Below, piece by piece: positions 1 through 8,545 of a stretch of DNA of 64,000 bases. The translations under genes and the position numbers were made by a program. Positions within the stretch are counted from its first letter, which is position 1. The number at the start of each line of letters is the position of its first letter. The notes below the pieces were generated by a model. That model was not told the DNA's origin, did not search any database, and was given only the letters and a program-made list of their open reading frames with translations. The stretch is taken from positions 1,488,001-1,552,000 of the forward strand of contig NZ_CP060010.1 in assembly GCF_017798205.1 (NCBI RefSeq), given 5' to 3'. The stretch comes from Cognatishimia activa. GTDB lineage: Bacteria > Pseudomonadota > Alphaproteobacteria > Rhodobacterales > Rhodobacteraceae.

Positions 1-629
1 CGATTATCGCCGCTGGGGCGTATTTCCTGATGCAGGGCAATGTGACCGAGGTGGAGGTCACTCAGATCGAAACCCCGGCAGAGCCTGAAAACGCAGATGC
101 CGCAGCATCGGCCATTCCTGACATGGTCTTGGGCGATGCAAATGCGCCGATCACCATGATCGAATATGCGTCTTACACCTGCCCGCATTGTGGGTCTTTC
201 CACCAGAACACCTATCCGCAGCTGAAGGCGGATTATATCGACACGGGCAAAGTGAAATTTGTCTTCCGCGAAGTCTATTTTGATCGCTTTGGTCTTTGGG
301 CATCCATGATTGCGCGGTGTGGCGGTCAGGAACGTTTCTTTGGCATCACAGATCTGATGTTCAAAACCCAGGCCGAATGGACCCGCGCCGGTGAACCGGT
401 CGCGATCGCGGATGAGCTGCGCAAGATCGGTCGCATCGCAGGTCTGAACGACGACGAACTGAACGCCTGCCTGCAGAACGAAGAAAGCGCGCAGACTTTG
501 GTTGAGTGGTTCCAGACCAACGCAGCGCGCGATGATATCAACTCGACACCGTCTTTCGTTATCAATGGCACGAAATACGGCAATATGAGCTATGCCGAGA
601 TGAAAGAACTTCTGGACGGTATGCTGTAA
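1..629 (+). CDS. DsbA-family thiol:disulfide oxidoreductase (5' end outside window)
   Basis: Periplasmic thioredoxin-fold protein likely to oxidise or isomerise cysteines of exported proteins. The frame is already open at base 3, reading IIAAGAYFLMQGN, so the first visible ATG at 30 lies in the hydrophobic part of a signal peptide or anchor and the true start is upstream of the window. The redox motif CPHC is encoded at 180-191, and a cis-proline-type loop (STPSFVING) lies near the C-terminus. The domain is complete, with about 200 residues visible. A hairpin with a T-run follows the stop and separates it from the convergent lpxK. The family is clear; the exact Dsb class and partner are not. 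Confidence 0.9.
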   Translation, partial: IIAAGAYFLMQGNVTEVEVTQIETPAEPENADAAASAIPDMVLGDANAPITMIEYASYTCPHCGSFHQNTYPQLKADYIDTGKVKFVFREVYFDRFGLWASMIARCGGQERFFGITDLMFKTQAEWTRAGEPVAIADELRKIGRIAGLNDDELNACLQNEESAQTLVEWFQTNAARDDINSTPSFVINGTKYGNMSYAEMKELLDGML

Positions 630-653
630 GCATCTGAGCAGTTCAAAGTCATG

Positions 654-678
654 CGCCCGGGCCAGTCCCGGGCGTTTT
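654..678 (+). terminator. Rho-independent terminator after the DsbA-like gene
   Basis: Stem CGCCCGGG (654-661) pairs with CCCGGGCG (667-674), followed by TTTT. It sits 25 bases after the stop and ends at the convergent lpxK stop. The minus strand has no T-run here, so it should act on plus-strand transcription only. Confidence 0.75.
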
Positions 679-1670
679 CATTTAAGGAGCCTGTTCAGCA
701 GGGCGTCGATCTCTGTCCAGTCTTTGACCTCTAGCCGAACAGGAAGGGTCAGGACCTTGCGCCGATAGGCGGTGGGCAGGCGTACCGCGTCTTTTTCGGT
801 TGTCACCAATTGAGCCCCCAGTCGCGCGGCATCTGCTTCCATCCGTTGCAAAAGCGCGGTTGTCAGAGGTTGGTGGTCGTCCAAAGCGTGGGTTTCTAGA
901 ACCGTTGCCCCTTGCGCGCGTAGCGTTGCGAAGAACTTCTCGGGATAGCCGATGCCTGCAAAGGCCAGGAACGGCGTCGCAGTCCAGTCCATTCCGGTCT
1001 GCAAAGGCACAAGTTCCGCACGGGCGTGGGGCAATTTCACCTTTCCCCCCCAAAGCGTGTCAAATCGCGTTTGCGCTGCGCTGTTTCCGATTGTCAAAAG
1101 CAGGTTGCCCCGCGCAAGACCCGCACCAACAGGTTCGCGCAAAGGGCCAGCCGGGATGCAAGAGCCGTTGCCAAACCCGCGCTGGGCATCTGCGACGATA
1201 ATGCTGGCATCCTTATGCAGGCTAGGGTTTTGAAACCCGTCATCCATCAGGATCAGGTCGGCGCCTGCCTCTTGCGCCGCCCGCGCGGCCTTGGTGCGAT
1301 CCGCGCAGACCCACGTCGGTGCGAAGGCTGCAAGCAGCATAGGTTCGTCCCCGACCTCACTCGCGGAGTGCTTTCGTTCATCGACCCGCGTCAGGTCTTT
1401 GGCTGCACCGCCATAACCGCGTGAAATGACATGCGGGGTCAGCCCTTTGGACTGCAGGTATTGAATAAGAGCGATCGCTGTGGGCGTTTTGCCCGTTCCG
1501 CCTGCATTCAGGTTGCCAATGCACAGAACCGGAACTTCTGCGGTATAGGTCGCAGGCTGCGCGACGCGCCGTGCCGTCACGCCGCCATAGAGCCATCCAA
1601 GCGGGCTGAAGGCGACGCGACCCAGGCTAAAGCGCCCGGGCTCTAGGTTCCAGAATGCTGGCGGCCTCAT
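678..1670 (-). CDS. lpxK: Tetraacyldisaccharide 4'-kinase
   Basis: Phosphorylates the 4' position of the lipid A disaccharide at the inner membrane, a late step of lipid A synthesis. The 330 residues match the usual LpxK length. A P-loop GNLNAGGTGKT lies at about residues 52-62, and the downstream MDDGFQNPSL segment is the family hallmark. The start overlaps the stop of the upstream Kdo transferase gene by four bases (ATGA), so the two are probably translationally coupled; coupling lipid A kinase with Kdo transfer makes biochemical sense. It is the last gene of a minus-strand run that also contains a PmbA-like and an inositol-phosphatase-like gene. Confidence 0.95.
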   Translation of the reverse strand: MRPPAFWNLEPGRFSLGRVAFSPLGWLYGGVTARRVAQPATYTAEVPVLCIGNLNAGGTGKTPTAIALIQYLQSKGLTPHVISRGYGGAAKDLTRVDERKHSASEVGDEPMLLAAFAPTWVCADRTKAARAAQEAGADLILMDDGFQNPSLHKDASIIVADAQRGFGNGSCIPAGPLREPVGAGLARGNLLLTIGNSAAQTRFDTLWGGKVKLPHARAELVPLQTGMDWTATPFLAFAGIGYPEKFFATLRAQGATVLETHALDDHQPLTTALLQRMEADAARLGAQLVTTEKDAVRLPTAYRRKVLTLPVRLEVKDWTEIDALLNRLLK

Positions 1671-2884
1671 GTTTGGCTCTCCGCCTGTTCGATTGCCGTG
1701 CTGATATCAGAGACGATCTGATTGATCACCCCCGCGCCTTGCGACACTGTATCCCATCCAGCATGCACCATCATTGCGACCTTATCGGGTGCCATCAACT
1801 CTTCAAGGGCGCGCACGAGCGCCGGGGCATTTTGCACGACTTTCGCAGCATGCGCATTCGCCAGCCGTGTATAGGCATTGAGGTGGTTATGCACACTCGG
1901 CCCATAGAGCACAGCCGAGCCCAAGGCGGCCGCATCAAATGGATCTCTGCCGCCGTGGCCAGGTTTCAGGGATGACCCGACAAAGGTGATCGGTGCGATG
2001 CGATAGAAAAGCCCCAATTCTTTGGGGTTTTCCGCCAAAAGGATGTCGGTTTTCTCGCTGGGAAACTCTCCGTCGTCCCATTGGGCCACATGCAAGCCCA
2101 TGTCTTTGGCTTGCGTCAGAAAGCCCTGCGCATCCTTTGGGTGATCCGGCACAAGGATCATCAGCATACGCGGCGACAGGCGGCTGATGCTGCGTTGCGC
2201 ATCAAGTATCAGGGGCAGTTCGTCCGGTTGCACCCGTGCCGCAAGCCAGCAGGGGCGGGCAATGAGGGTCTCACTAAGGGCCTCCAGATCGTCCGCGTTG
2301 CAGGGAAGCACGGGATTTTCTTCGATCAAAGTGCCTGTGACGGTCACCGGAGTCACCCCGCGCACCAGCCGCGAAATACGCTTGGCTGCCGCGTCCTCGC
2401 GGGCGAAAATATGGTTGAACATCTGCAAAACAGCGCGGGTCGGCGACGGCAGCCAACGAGAGGCCCGTAGCGTCAGGATTGGGTCATCGCCATCAATCAA
2501 AAACATCGGAGCGCCCGTTTCATGGGTCGCCTGAATAAGTCCGGCCCGCAGTTCATGACCCATCCAGATGGCACAATCCGGGGCCCAATGGCTCAGAAAC
2601 GCCTGGATATCACTTGGGTGTTCAGATGGCGCGGATGTGCATATCGCAATCTCTTCGAGACCGCCGGGGCAATCGGAACCATGTGGGATTGTCAAAAGCA
2701 ACTGCGCTTCAATTTGCGAGGCCAGGCGTTGCCCGAGATCCGCCAGCGCGGTTGCGCGAGACACATCGTTGCAATGCAGCCAGATCACATACCCTGCGGG
2801 CCGCTTTTGGGACAGGTCCAGCGGGGTTTTCCTCTCTCGGCGGGCCAGCGCCAGATAGGTCGTCAAGGAAAGCGGTTTGGCCAT
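1667..2884 (-). CDS. waaA: 3-deoxy-D-manno-octulosonic acid (Kdo) transferase
   Basis: Adds Kdo residues from CMP-Kdo to the lipid A precursor. The 405 residues form two glycosyltransferase-B-like halves; the C-terminal segment FVGSSLKPGHGGRDPFDAAA is the counterpart of the GGHNPLEPAA region of WaaA, with D in place of N. The N-terminal hydrophobic anchor of enterobacterial WaaA is not obvious, so this is a divergent alphaproteobacterial form. It overlaps lpxK by four bases. The ATG at 2884 has only a weak Shine-Dalgarno sequence. Whether it adds one or two Kdo units cannot be read from sequence. Confidence 0.9.
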   Translation of the reverse strand: MAKPLSLTTYLALARRERKTPLDLSQKRPAGYVIWLHCNDVSRATALADLGQRLASQIEAQLLLTIPHGSDCPGGLEEIAICTSAPSEHPSDIQAFLSHWAPDCAIWMGHELRAGLIQATHETGAPMFLIDGDDPILTLRASRWLPSPTRAVLQMFNHIFAREDAAAKRISRLVRGVTPVTVTGTLIEENPVLPCNADDLEALSETLIARPCWLAARVQPDELPLILDAQRSISRLSPRMLMILVPDHPKDAQGFLTQAKDMGLHVAQWDDGEFPSEKTDILLAENPKELGLFYRIAPITFVGSSLKPGHGGRDPFDAAALGSAVLYGPSVHNHLNAYTRLANAHAAKVVQNAPALVRALEELMAPDKVAMMVHAGWDTVSQGAGVINQIVSDISTAIEQAESQT

Positions 2885-2946
2885 GTGAGGAGACTGCCCA
2901 GAGAAGTTTTGCCAAAGACTATGCCGTCATGCGGCGTCCCACAAGT

Positions 2947-3720
2947 TCAGGTCGCCAGAGCGTCGCGGATTTGCGCATGCAAGGACGCGTTCGCTCCGAT
3001 CATGCCGGGCAGGCGTGGGTCTGGATTGTTGAACCGGAGGGGCGCTCCGTGTTTGTCGCTGGTCACAGCGCCCGCTTCTTCAAGGATCAAAACACCCGCT
3101 GCGATGTCCCATTCCCATGTGGCGCGCAGCGTCAGCATCGCGTCAAACCGCCCCTGAGCCACCAAAGCGAGCCGATAGGCAAGCGAGGGGCGATGGTTGC
3201 GCGTCACATCTGGAACGCGGGTCCAATGGCGTGGTTCAAAGCTGGGGCGCGTTGCCAGAATATTCGCGCCGGTCAGGGTGTCGCGCGTGCTTGGCGTGAT
3301 CGGAGTACCGTTCAGGAACGCGCCTTTGCCTTTGGCGGCGGCATACATCAGATCGCGTTTTGGCAAATAGACCACACCTGCGGTGATCTCGCCGTGCTCG
3401 GCGATGGCCAGTGAATGGGCCCAGGTGTCAGAGCCTTCGATAAAACTGCGGGTGCCATCAATCGGGTCGATGATAAAGATACGCTCGGCCTCTTGGCGAT
3501 CCGCTTTGGGCGCGGATTCCTCGGACAGCCAGCCATAGTCAGGCCGCGCCTCGCGCAACTCGACCTCAAGCATCCGGTTCACCGCCAGATCGGCAGCTGT
3601 CACTGGCCCTGCGCCGTCCTCTTTGTCCCATGTCTCATAGGACGAGCCGTGAAAGCCCGTCGCAATGCGGCCGGATTCCTTGGCAGCGGCGATCAGAAGG
3701 TCGAGATCAGTTTCCGGCAA
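2947..3720 (-). CDS. Inositol monophosphatase family protein (CysQ/3'(2'),5'-bisphosphate nucleotidase-like)
   Basis: Mg2+-dependent phosphatase of the inositol monophosphatase superfamily; the CysQ branch hydrolyses 3'-phosphoadenosine 5'-phosphate from sulfate assimilation. The 257 residues carry both metal-binding motifs, WLSEES and DPIDGTRSF, and a C-terminal WEWDIAAG segment. The start codon is TTG (3718-3720) with AAGG about eight bases upstream, inside the 3' end of the pmbA-like gene (14-base overlap), so the two are coupled. The substrate is inferred: PAP, inositol phosphate or another sugar phosphate are all possible. Confidence 0.85.
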   Translation of the reverse strand: MPETDLDLLIAAAKESGRIATGFHGSSYETWDKEDGAGPVTAADLAVNRMLEVELREARPDYGWLSEESAPKADRQEAERIFIIDPIDGTRSFIEGSDTWAHSLAIAEHGEITAGVVYLPKRDLMYAAAKGKGAFLNGTPITPSTRDTLTGANILATRPSFEPRHWTRVPDVTRNHRPSLAYRLALVAQGRFDAMLTLRATWEWDIAAGVLILEEAGAVTSDKHGAPLRFNNPDPRLPGMIGANASLHAQIRDALAT

Positions 3721-5053
3721 GGGTCAGGCCTTCGACACGCAGGCTGGGGACAACGCTGGACAGATGACGCCGCGCGTCATTGGCGGGCGTCAGAGTTTTC
3801 AGCATGTCTTTGAGGTTGCCCGCAATGGTGCATTCGTTGACGGGATAGACGATCTCTCGGTTCTCAACCCAGAAACCCGTCGCCCCACGTGAATAGTCAC
3901 CTGTGTTCGGATTGATCGTGGAGCCAATCATCGAGGTCACGAGAAGCCCCGTGCCCATATCCTCGATCATCTCTTCCCGGCTTTGCGCGCCTTGGGTCAG
4001 GGCCAGGTTCCACGATGTCGGAGACGGTGGTCCCGACACGCCGCGTGCCGCGCTTGCGGTGCTTTGCATGCCCAGTTTGCGCGCGTTTGCCAAATCCAGA
4101 GTCCAGCCGGTGAGCACACCGTTGTCGATAATGGTGCGTTGGCGCGTCGGCAGGCCTTCGGCGTCAAAGGGTCGAGAACGCGCAGTGCGCGCACGATGCG
4201 GATCTTCGATCAGCGACAGATGTGTCGGTAGGACCTCGGCCCCGAGATCATTCAAAAGCCAGGAACTGCCTCGCGCAACGGCGGCCCCGTTGATCGCACT
4301 CATCAGATGGCCAATGAGCGAGCCAGAGACACGTTCATCAAAAATGACCGGATAGGCGCCCGTCGGCGGGCGTTTCGGGTTGCGGCGTGACAGGGCGCGT
4401 TCGGCAGCGCTTGCGCCGATGCTGCGCGGGTCAGCTAGGTCGGATTGAAAAATGCGCGAGTCATAATCGTAGTCGCGTTCCATTTCGGCCCCAGTGCCAG
4501 CGATGGCCACGCAAGAAATCGCGCGGTCGCTGCGGGCGTAGCCGCCGGAAAACCCGTTGCTGGCCGCCATATGGACGTCGGTGCGACCATAGCCCGCCGA
4601 GACCGATTGCACCTGTGAAATACCGTCATAGGCCAAGGCCGCCGCCTCGGCGTTCGCCGCGTCTTGCTGAAGCGCCGCCGGGTCAGGCTCTCCGGTCGGA
4701 TCGCAAAGTTCTAGCGCGTCGATGTCCCAATCTGTTGCGATTTCTGATGGATCCGCCAGCCCGATATAGGGATCGTCAGGCGCCTCAGCCGCCATCGCGA
4801 CAGCACGTTCGGCCATGGTGCGCAGGGTTTCTTCGCGCACGTCCGAGGTCGAGATATTTGCTTGCTTCTGACCAATCATGACGCGCAGGCCAAGATCAGT
4901 TGCTTCTGAGCGTTCCGCGTTTTCAAGCGCACCGCCGCGGACGTCGATGGATAGGGACGTGCCACGCACAGCCATAGCATCGGCGGCATCCGCTCCGGCC
5001 GCTTTTGCCAGATCCAGAAGCGTCTCGCTTAGCTGTTGTAGTGTATCGCTCAT
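3707..5053 (-). CDS. pmbA: TldD/PmbA family protein (PmbA/TldE-like)
   Basis: PmbA (TldE) is the non-catalytic partner of the TldD zinc protease, known for processing microcin B17 and for degrading CcdA. The 448 residues match family length, and no HExxxH motif is visible, as expected for the PmbA side of the pair. GAGAGG lies just upstream of the ATG at 5053. The last 14 bases overlap the inositol-phosphatase gene. No tldD is present in the window, so the heterodimer partner must be encoded elsewhere. What it processes in this organism is unknown. Confidence 0.88.
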   Translation of the reverse strand: MSDTLQQLSETLLDLAKAAGADAADAMAVRGTSLSIDVRGGALENAERSEATDLGLRVMIGQKQANISTSDVREETLRTMAERAVAMAAEAPDDPYIGLADPSEIATDWDIDALELCDPTGEPDPAALQQDAANAEAAALAYDGISQVQSVSAGYGRTDVHMAASNGFSGGYARSDRAISCVAIAGTGAEMERDYDYDSRIFQSDLADPRSIGASAAERALSRRNPKRPPTGAYPVIFDERVSGSLIGHLMSAINGAAVARGSSWLLNDLGAEVLPTHLSLIEDPHRARTARSRPFDAEGLPTRQRTIIDNGVLTGWTLDLANARKLGMQSTASAARGVSGPPSPTSWNLALTQGAQSREEMIEDMGTGLLVTSMIGSTINPNTGDYSRGATGFWVENREIVYPVNECTIAGNLKDMLKTLTPANDARRHLSSVVPSLRVEGLTLAGN

Positions 5054-5131
5054 AATGCCTCTCCGCGCCTGTTGCTCTTGAGTTAGACCTCAGGGCCACA
5101 TGACTCAAGGGGCAGGTACCTTGGGGCCACG

Positions 5132-5158
5132 AAAAAGGCCGCCCTCGCAAGGGCGGCC
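5132..5158 (-). terminator. Rho-independent terminator after the DUF2125 gene
   Basis: On the minus strand a GGCCGCCC/GGGCGGCC stem (5137-5144 and 5151-5158) is followed by TTTTT (complement of 5132-5136), about 20 bases beyond the DUF2125 stop. Confidence 0.75.
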
Positions 5159-5178
5159 CATCTGATTTTTCACGAAAA

Positions 5179-6699
5179 TCAGCGCAGACGCTGACCGTTC
5201 GCCAGAACATGGCCCTCGCCGTTTACTTCAAGGCGAGAGTTCAATTCATCCTCACCCGGACCCGCCACGGTGAACAGACCCATCATCATGCGCGCGCCCA
5301 TGGCGTCGCCTTCAGACACAAGGCCCATAGAGATCAGGCTGTCCAAAAGCTGGTTGCCGCCCAACAGGCGGAAGTCCGCAGCACCTTCGGGACGTGGGAA
5401 GCCGTCAAAGCTGTCCATGTCCATGTTGTCGAAGGTGAAATCGCCCGCACCGGTCAGTTCGGCCCCCGCAAAGGACACTTCCAGATCAGTCAGGGTCAGG
5501 GATTCCAATGTCGCGGGGACATCGTCATTCTCAAAGAACTCCGGGTTAAATGCGCCCATCATCAGTTTGGTGGTGCCTTCCAACCCAAGGCTGACAGTGG
5601 CCGGACCCCGATCCAAAGCCGCGCCCGGATCAAAGATGTTCCACAACAGATCCGGGACCATCAGATCAACAAAGGCGAAATCCATAAAGAATGCTTGCGG
5701 CTCGGCACTCTCGGCCAATGGCAAGGAGAACGCCAGAGAGGCCTCACCGATCTCTGCGGAAATCGGCAGCGGAATTTCTTCGCCAAAGACGTTGAAGCTT
5801 GCATCAAAGCTGCTCATCGAGGCTTCGAACACGTCACTGTTGAACACCAATCCGAAAGAGCCAGAAGAGGACGAGGATTGAGACGAAAACGGACCATTTC
5901 CGTCATTGCCTGACATGCTGGTTTCCGATGCCCCTTGGGTCATCTCAATCGCGATATTCAGCTCGTCGTTAAAGATCGATGCAGGATCTTCGACGTCGAT
6001 GTTTTCCGAAATCGAGAAGGCAGACTGCATGCGCAAGTCTTCGATTGTTGCCGCGGTGACAAAGCTGCCCTCGTCCTCAGGCGCAACAAAGCGGATGTCG
6101 TAAGAAACGTTGTTATAGCGCACGTCTTGCTCAATCGACGTTAGGCCTTGTGTCGCGATATTCACCAGACCGGTCATGCCCGTCACAGTCACATCACCTT
6201 CGATCTGCGCACCAATGGCTTCCAGCGGTTCTCCCTCAACGAGGACTTCACCAACGGAGTAGGTCAGGGACGCTGCAGAATATGTATAGGTGATGTCATC
6301 TGGATCACCTGAAGCAATCGTCGACAGACCCGTGTGCGCCACATCGATGCTGGCTTTGGTGTCCGGGCCGCCGTCGCCTTCAAGCAATGCGGTGAACTGC
6401 ATGTCCGCGCCATACTTGAGTTCGACAGTGCCGTCGCCGCGGCTGACAAAATCCATGTCCGGGAAGATCAGCGTGATCGTGCCGTCTTCTTCGGGGATTT
6501 CGAAGGACACTGTGAGGTCCGTGATGAAGATATCATCGCCAGAGTGTTCTTCAGTGGCTTTGATGTCCAGATCAAAGCCGGACAGATAGCTCTGCCAGCT
6601 GCCCCATACGTCATCTGGTGTAATGTCGGCAAAACTTGGCGTTGCGATAGCAGCCGCAAGTACGGCAATCGCGCCGCGTGAAACATAAGATTGGGTCAA
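5179..6699 (-). CDS. DUF2125 domain secreted protein
   Basis: Large alphaproteobacterial protein of unknown function. I place the start at a TTG (6697-6699) because GGAGGGG sits seven bases upstream and the product then begins with a clean signal peptide (LTQSYVSRGAIAVLAAA...SFA) cleaved near residue 25. The frame stays open 20 codons further upstream, to 6759, but without signal-peptide character. The body of about 480 residues is acidic, rich in beta-type repeats such as LTLTDLEVSFAGAELTGAG, and has a Ser-rich stretch (SSQSSSSSGS). It resembles periplasmic lipid-transfer or AsmA-like beta proteins in style, but that is only impression. Monocistronic, with its own terminator. Confidence 0.8.
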   Translation of the reverse strand: MTQSYVSRGAIAVLAAAIATPSFADITPDDVWGSWQSYLSGFDLDIKATEEHSGDDIFITDLTVSFEIPEEDGTITLIFPDMDFVSRGDGTVELKYGADMQFTALLEGDGGPDTKASIDVAHTGLSTIASGDPDDITYTYSAASLTYSVGEVLVEGEPLEAIGAQIEGDVTVTGMTGLVNIATQGLTSIEQDVRYNNVSYDIRFVAPEDEGSFVTAATIEDLRMQSAFSISENIDVEDPASIFNDELNIAIEMTQGASETSMSGNDGNGPFSSQSSSSSGSFGLVFNSDVFEASMSSFDASFNVFGEEIPLPISAEIGEASLAFSLPLAESAEPQAFFMDFAFVDLMVPDLLWNIFDPGAALDRGPATVSLGLEGTTKLMMGAFNPEFFENDDVPATLESLTLTDLEVSFAGAELTGAGDFTFDNMDMDSFDGFPRPEGAADFRLLGGNQLLDSLISMGLVSEGDAMGARMMMGLFTVAGPGEDELNSRLEVNGEGHVLANGQRLR

Positions 6700-6823
6700 A
6701 ACACGTCCCCTCCAGTAACTCGTTAACCCCAATGTCGGATGTGGGCGGGAGCGGGTCAAGGGTGGACCCTGTTACGCAAGCTGCTTATCCTGCAACCAGC
6801 CGGAGTTCAGGAGGGGTGAAATC

Positions 6824-7573
6824 ATGGATATGCAGGGAAAAACCGTATTGATTACAGGCGCTAGCCGAGGAATCGGGGAAAGCGCTGCGCGTGTCTTTGC
6901 CGATGCCGGCGCGAATGTGGCTTTGGTCGCGCGCAACGAGGCCGCGATTGCGGATTTGACGGCTGAACTGGGCGAAAAGGCCTTGGCGATTCCCTGCGAC
7001 GTCAGCCGCTATTGGGAGGTGGAGACCGCGGTTAAGGCCTGCGTTTCGACCTTCGGCAGCATTGATGTCCTGATAAACAATGCAGGTGCCATTGAGCCGA
7101 TTTCGCATCTGTCCGAAGCTGATCCAGAGGCCTGGGGGCAGGTCATTGACGTCAACCTAAAGGGTGTTTTCCATGGCATGCGAGCAGCGATGCCTGTGAT
7201 GATGGAACAGGGCGGTGGGACGATCTTGACGATTGGCTCGGGCGCGGCCCACGGCCCAGTCGAGGCCTGGTCGCATTATTGTTCGTCCAAGGCCGGGGCT
7301 TTGATGCTGACGCGGATGGTGGACAAGGAAGCGCGTGACAAAGGTATTCGCGCGATCAGCCTGTCTCCGGGTACGGTCGCGACGCAAATGCAACGGGATA
7401 TCAAGGCCAGTGGGATCAATCCCGTCAGTCGGCTGAACTGGGAGGATCACATTCCCCCGGATTGGCCCGCTAAGACGCTCTTGTGGATGTGCGGTGCTGA
7501 GGCGGATGCGTTTTTGGGTGCAGAAGTCTCGCTGCGCGACGACGACATTCGCGCCAAGGTGGGCCTGGCGTGA
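6824..7573 (+). CDS. SDR family NAD(P)-dependent oxidoreductase
   Basis: Short-chain dehydrogenase/reductase of 249 residues. The Rossmann motif TGASRGIGE is near residue 12, the NNAG motif near residue 86, and the catalytic YxxxK (YCSSK) near residue 155, with a Ser-Gly-rich strand before it. A strong AGGAGGGG lies before the ATG. The stop overlaps the next gene by four bases (ATGA), so it is coupled to a crotonase-fold protein; such pairs often act on acyl-CoA or small hydroxy acids. The substrate cannot be assigned. Confidence 0.92.
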   Translation: MDMQGKTVLITGASRGIGESAARVFADAGANVALVARNEAAIADLTAELGEKALAIPCDVSRYWEVETAVKACVSTFGSIDVLINNAGAIEPISHLSEADPEAWGQVIDVNLKGVFHGMRAAMPVMMEQGGGTILTIGSGAAHGPVEAWSHYCSSKAGALMLTRMVDKEARDKGIRAISLSPGTVATQMQRDIKASGINPVSRLNWEDHIPPDWPAKTLLWMCGAEADAFLGAEVSLRDDDIRAKVGLA

Positions 7574-8181
7574 TAGATCTGACCAAGGACGACGCGGGCT
7601 TTTGGACCGTCGCGATCAATCGTCCCGACAAGGCCAATAGTCTGACGAAAGCCATGCTCGAAGAGCTGACCGAGATTGCTCTGGCGGCGCAGGACGCGCG
7701 GGCCTTGGTGATCACGGGTGTCGGTAAGGTCTTTTCGGCAGGCGCGGATCTGGACGAAGCCCGCGCTGGTCTTGCCACAGATGGCGTATGGGAGCGGCTG
7801 TCGGGAGCCATAGCGGACCTGCCATGCCTGACAATCGCGGCGTTGAACGGCACGCTTGCTGGCGGCGCTATGGGGATGGCCTTGGCTTGTGACATGCGGA
7901 TTGCCGTGCCCCATGCAAAGTTCTTCTATCCGGTGATGAAACTTGGGTTTCTACCCCAGCCCTCTGACCCCAAACGCATGTCCGCTCTGATTGGGCCTGC
8001 ACGCACAAAACTGGTGCTGATGGGTGGGCAGAAGATTACAGCGCAAGAGGCCTATGCGTTCGGATTGGTAGATAGAATCGTGGAGGCGGAGGCTTTGCTG
8101 CCAACGGCGCGTGACCTTGCCGAGCATGTTTTGGCCGCGGATCCGGCTTTGGCGGCAGACATCAAAGCCCTTTGTAGCTAG
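7570..8181 (+). CDS. Enoyl-CoA hydratase/isomerase (crotonase-fold) family protein, short and lacking usual catalytic Glu
   Basis: Crotonase-superfamily protein of 203 residues, about 55 shorter than typical hydratases because the C-terminal helical region is reduced. The oxyanion-hole regions are present (SAGADL and LNGTLAGGAMGMALACD). The two catalytic glutamates of enoyl-CoA hydratase appear replaced: GGGxE reads GGAMG, and the PE before LG reads PV (FFYPVMKLGFLP). It is therefore probably not a classical hydratase; an isomerase, thioesterase-like or degenerate role is possible. It is coupled to the SDR gene upstream and converges, with a four-base overlap, on the HNH gene. Confidence 0.85.
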   Translation: MIDLTKDDAGFWTVAINRPDKANSLTKAMLEELTEIALAAQDARALVITGVGKVFSAGADLDEARAGLATDGVWERLSGAIADLPCLTIAALNGTLAGGAMGMALACDMRIAVPHAKFFYPVMKLGFLPQPSDPKRMSALIGPARTKLVLMGGQKITAQEAYAFGLVDRIVEAEALLPTARDLAEHVLAADPALAADIKALCS

Positions 8182-8474
8182 CGTCGATTGCGCCGTTTGC
8201 CTGGCGTTTTTGAATGAAAATCGGGCGGGCGTTTGGCGACCCATGCGATGAATTTAGCGAGCCTCGGGTGGGCCTTGAGTGCCTCAATTGTGTGAAAGTC
8301 CCGCGCCAGTTCCGCTTCCGTCAGCGTCGCGTGGATCTCGTTGTGGCAAATCTGATGAAGCAGGACCACCGGTCCGCCTTTCCCACCTTTCAGCTTTGGC
8401 ACCAAATGGTGCAGGCTTTGCTTGGCCTGAGGCGGAATGGGGCGGTTACAAAGAGGGCAAATCGGGTCATCCAT
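8178..8474 (-). CDS. Small HNH endonuclease-like protein
   Basis: A 98-residue protein with a zinc-ribbon-style HNH fold: CPLC near residue 6, LHHLVPKLKGG as the first histidine strand, and QICHNEIH as the metal-binding helix. The C-terminus is basic (KTPGKRRNRR). Proteins of this size are common standalone HNH genes in alphaproteobacteria with no proven role. There is no restriction-modification, phage or toxin neighbour; it lies between a crotonase and an MscS channel. The family is recognisable, the biological role unknown. Confidence 0.85.
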   Translation of the reverse strand: MDDPICPLCNRPIPPQAKQSLHHLVPKLKGGKGGPVVLLHQICHNEIHATLTEAELARDFHTIEALKAHPRLAKFIAWVAKRPPDFHSKTPGKRRNRR

Positions 8475-8545
8475 CTCTTTGTCTTGAGCTTTGGCGCGCG
8501 AGAGGGCAAGAAAAACCGAAGAACAGAGTGATGAGGGCCCGCGTT

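Noticed and set aside
4387-4881. Long arginine-rich open frame on the plus strand opposite the pmbA-like gene
   Set aside because: It is an antisense shadow of a high-GC gene with no ribosome-binding site and no recognisable domain.
8178-8474. HNH gene as a sign of a defence or mobile element
   Set aside because: No restriction, integrase, phage or toxin gene nearby; composition is like its neighbours.
8279-8545. Upstream extension of the mscS frame
   Set aside because: It lies opposite the HNH gene, has no channel-like sequence, and good starts exist at 8531 and 8546.
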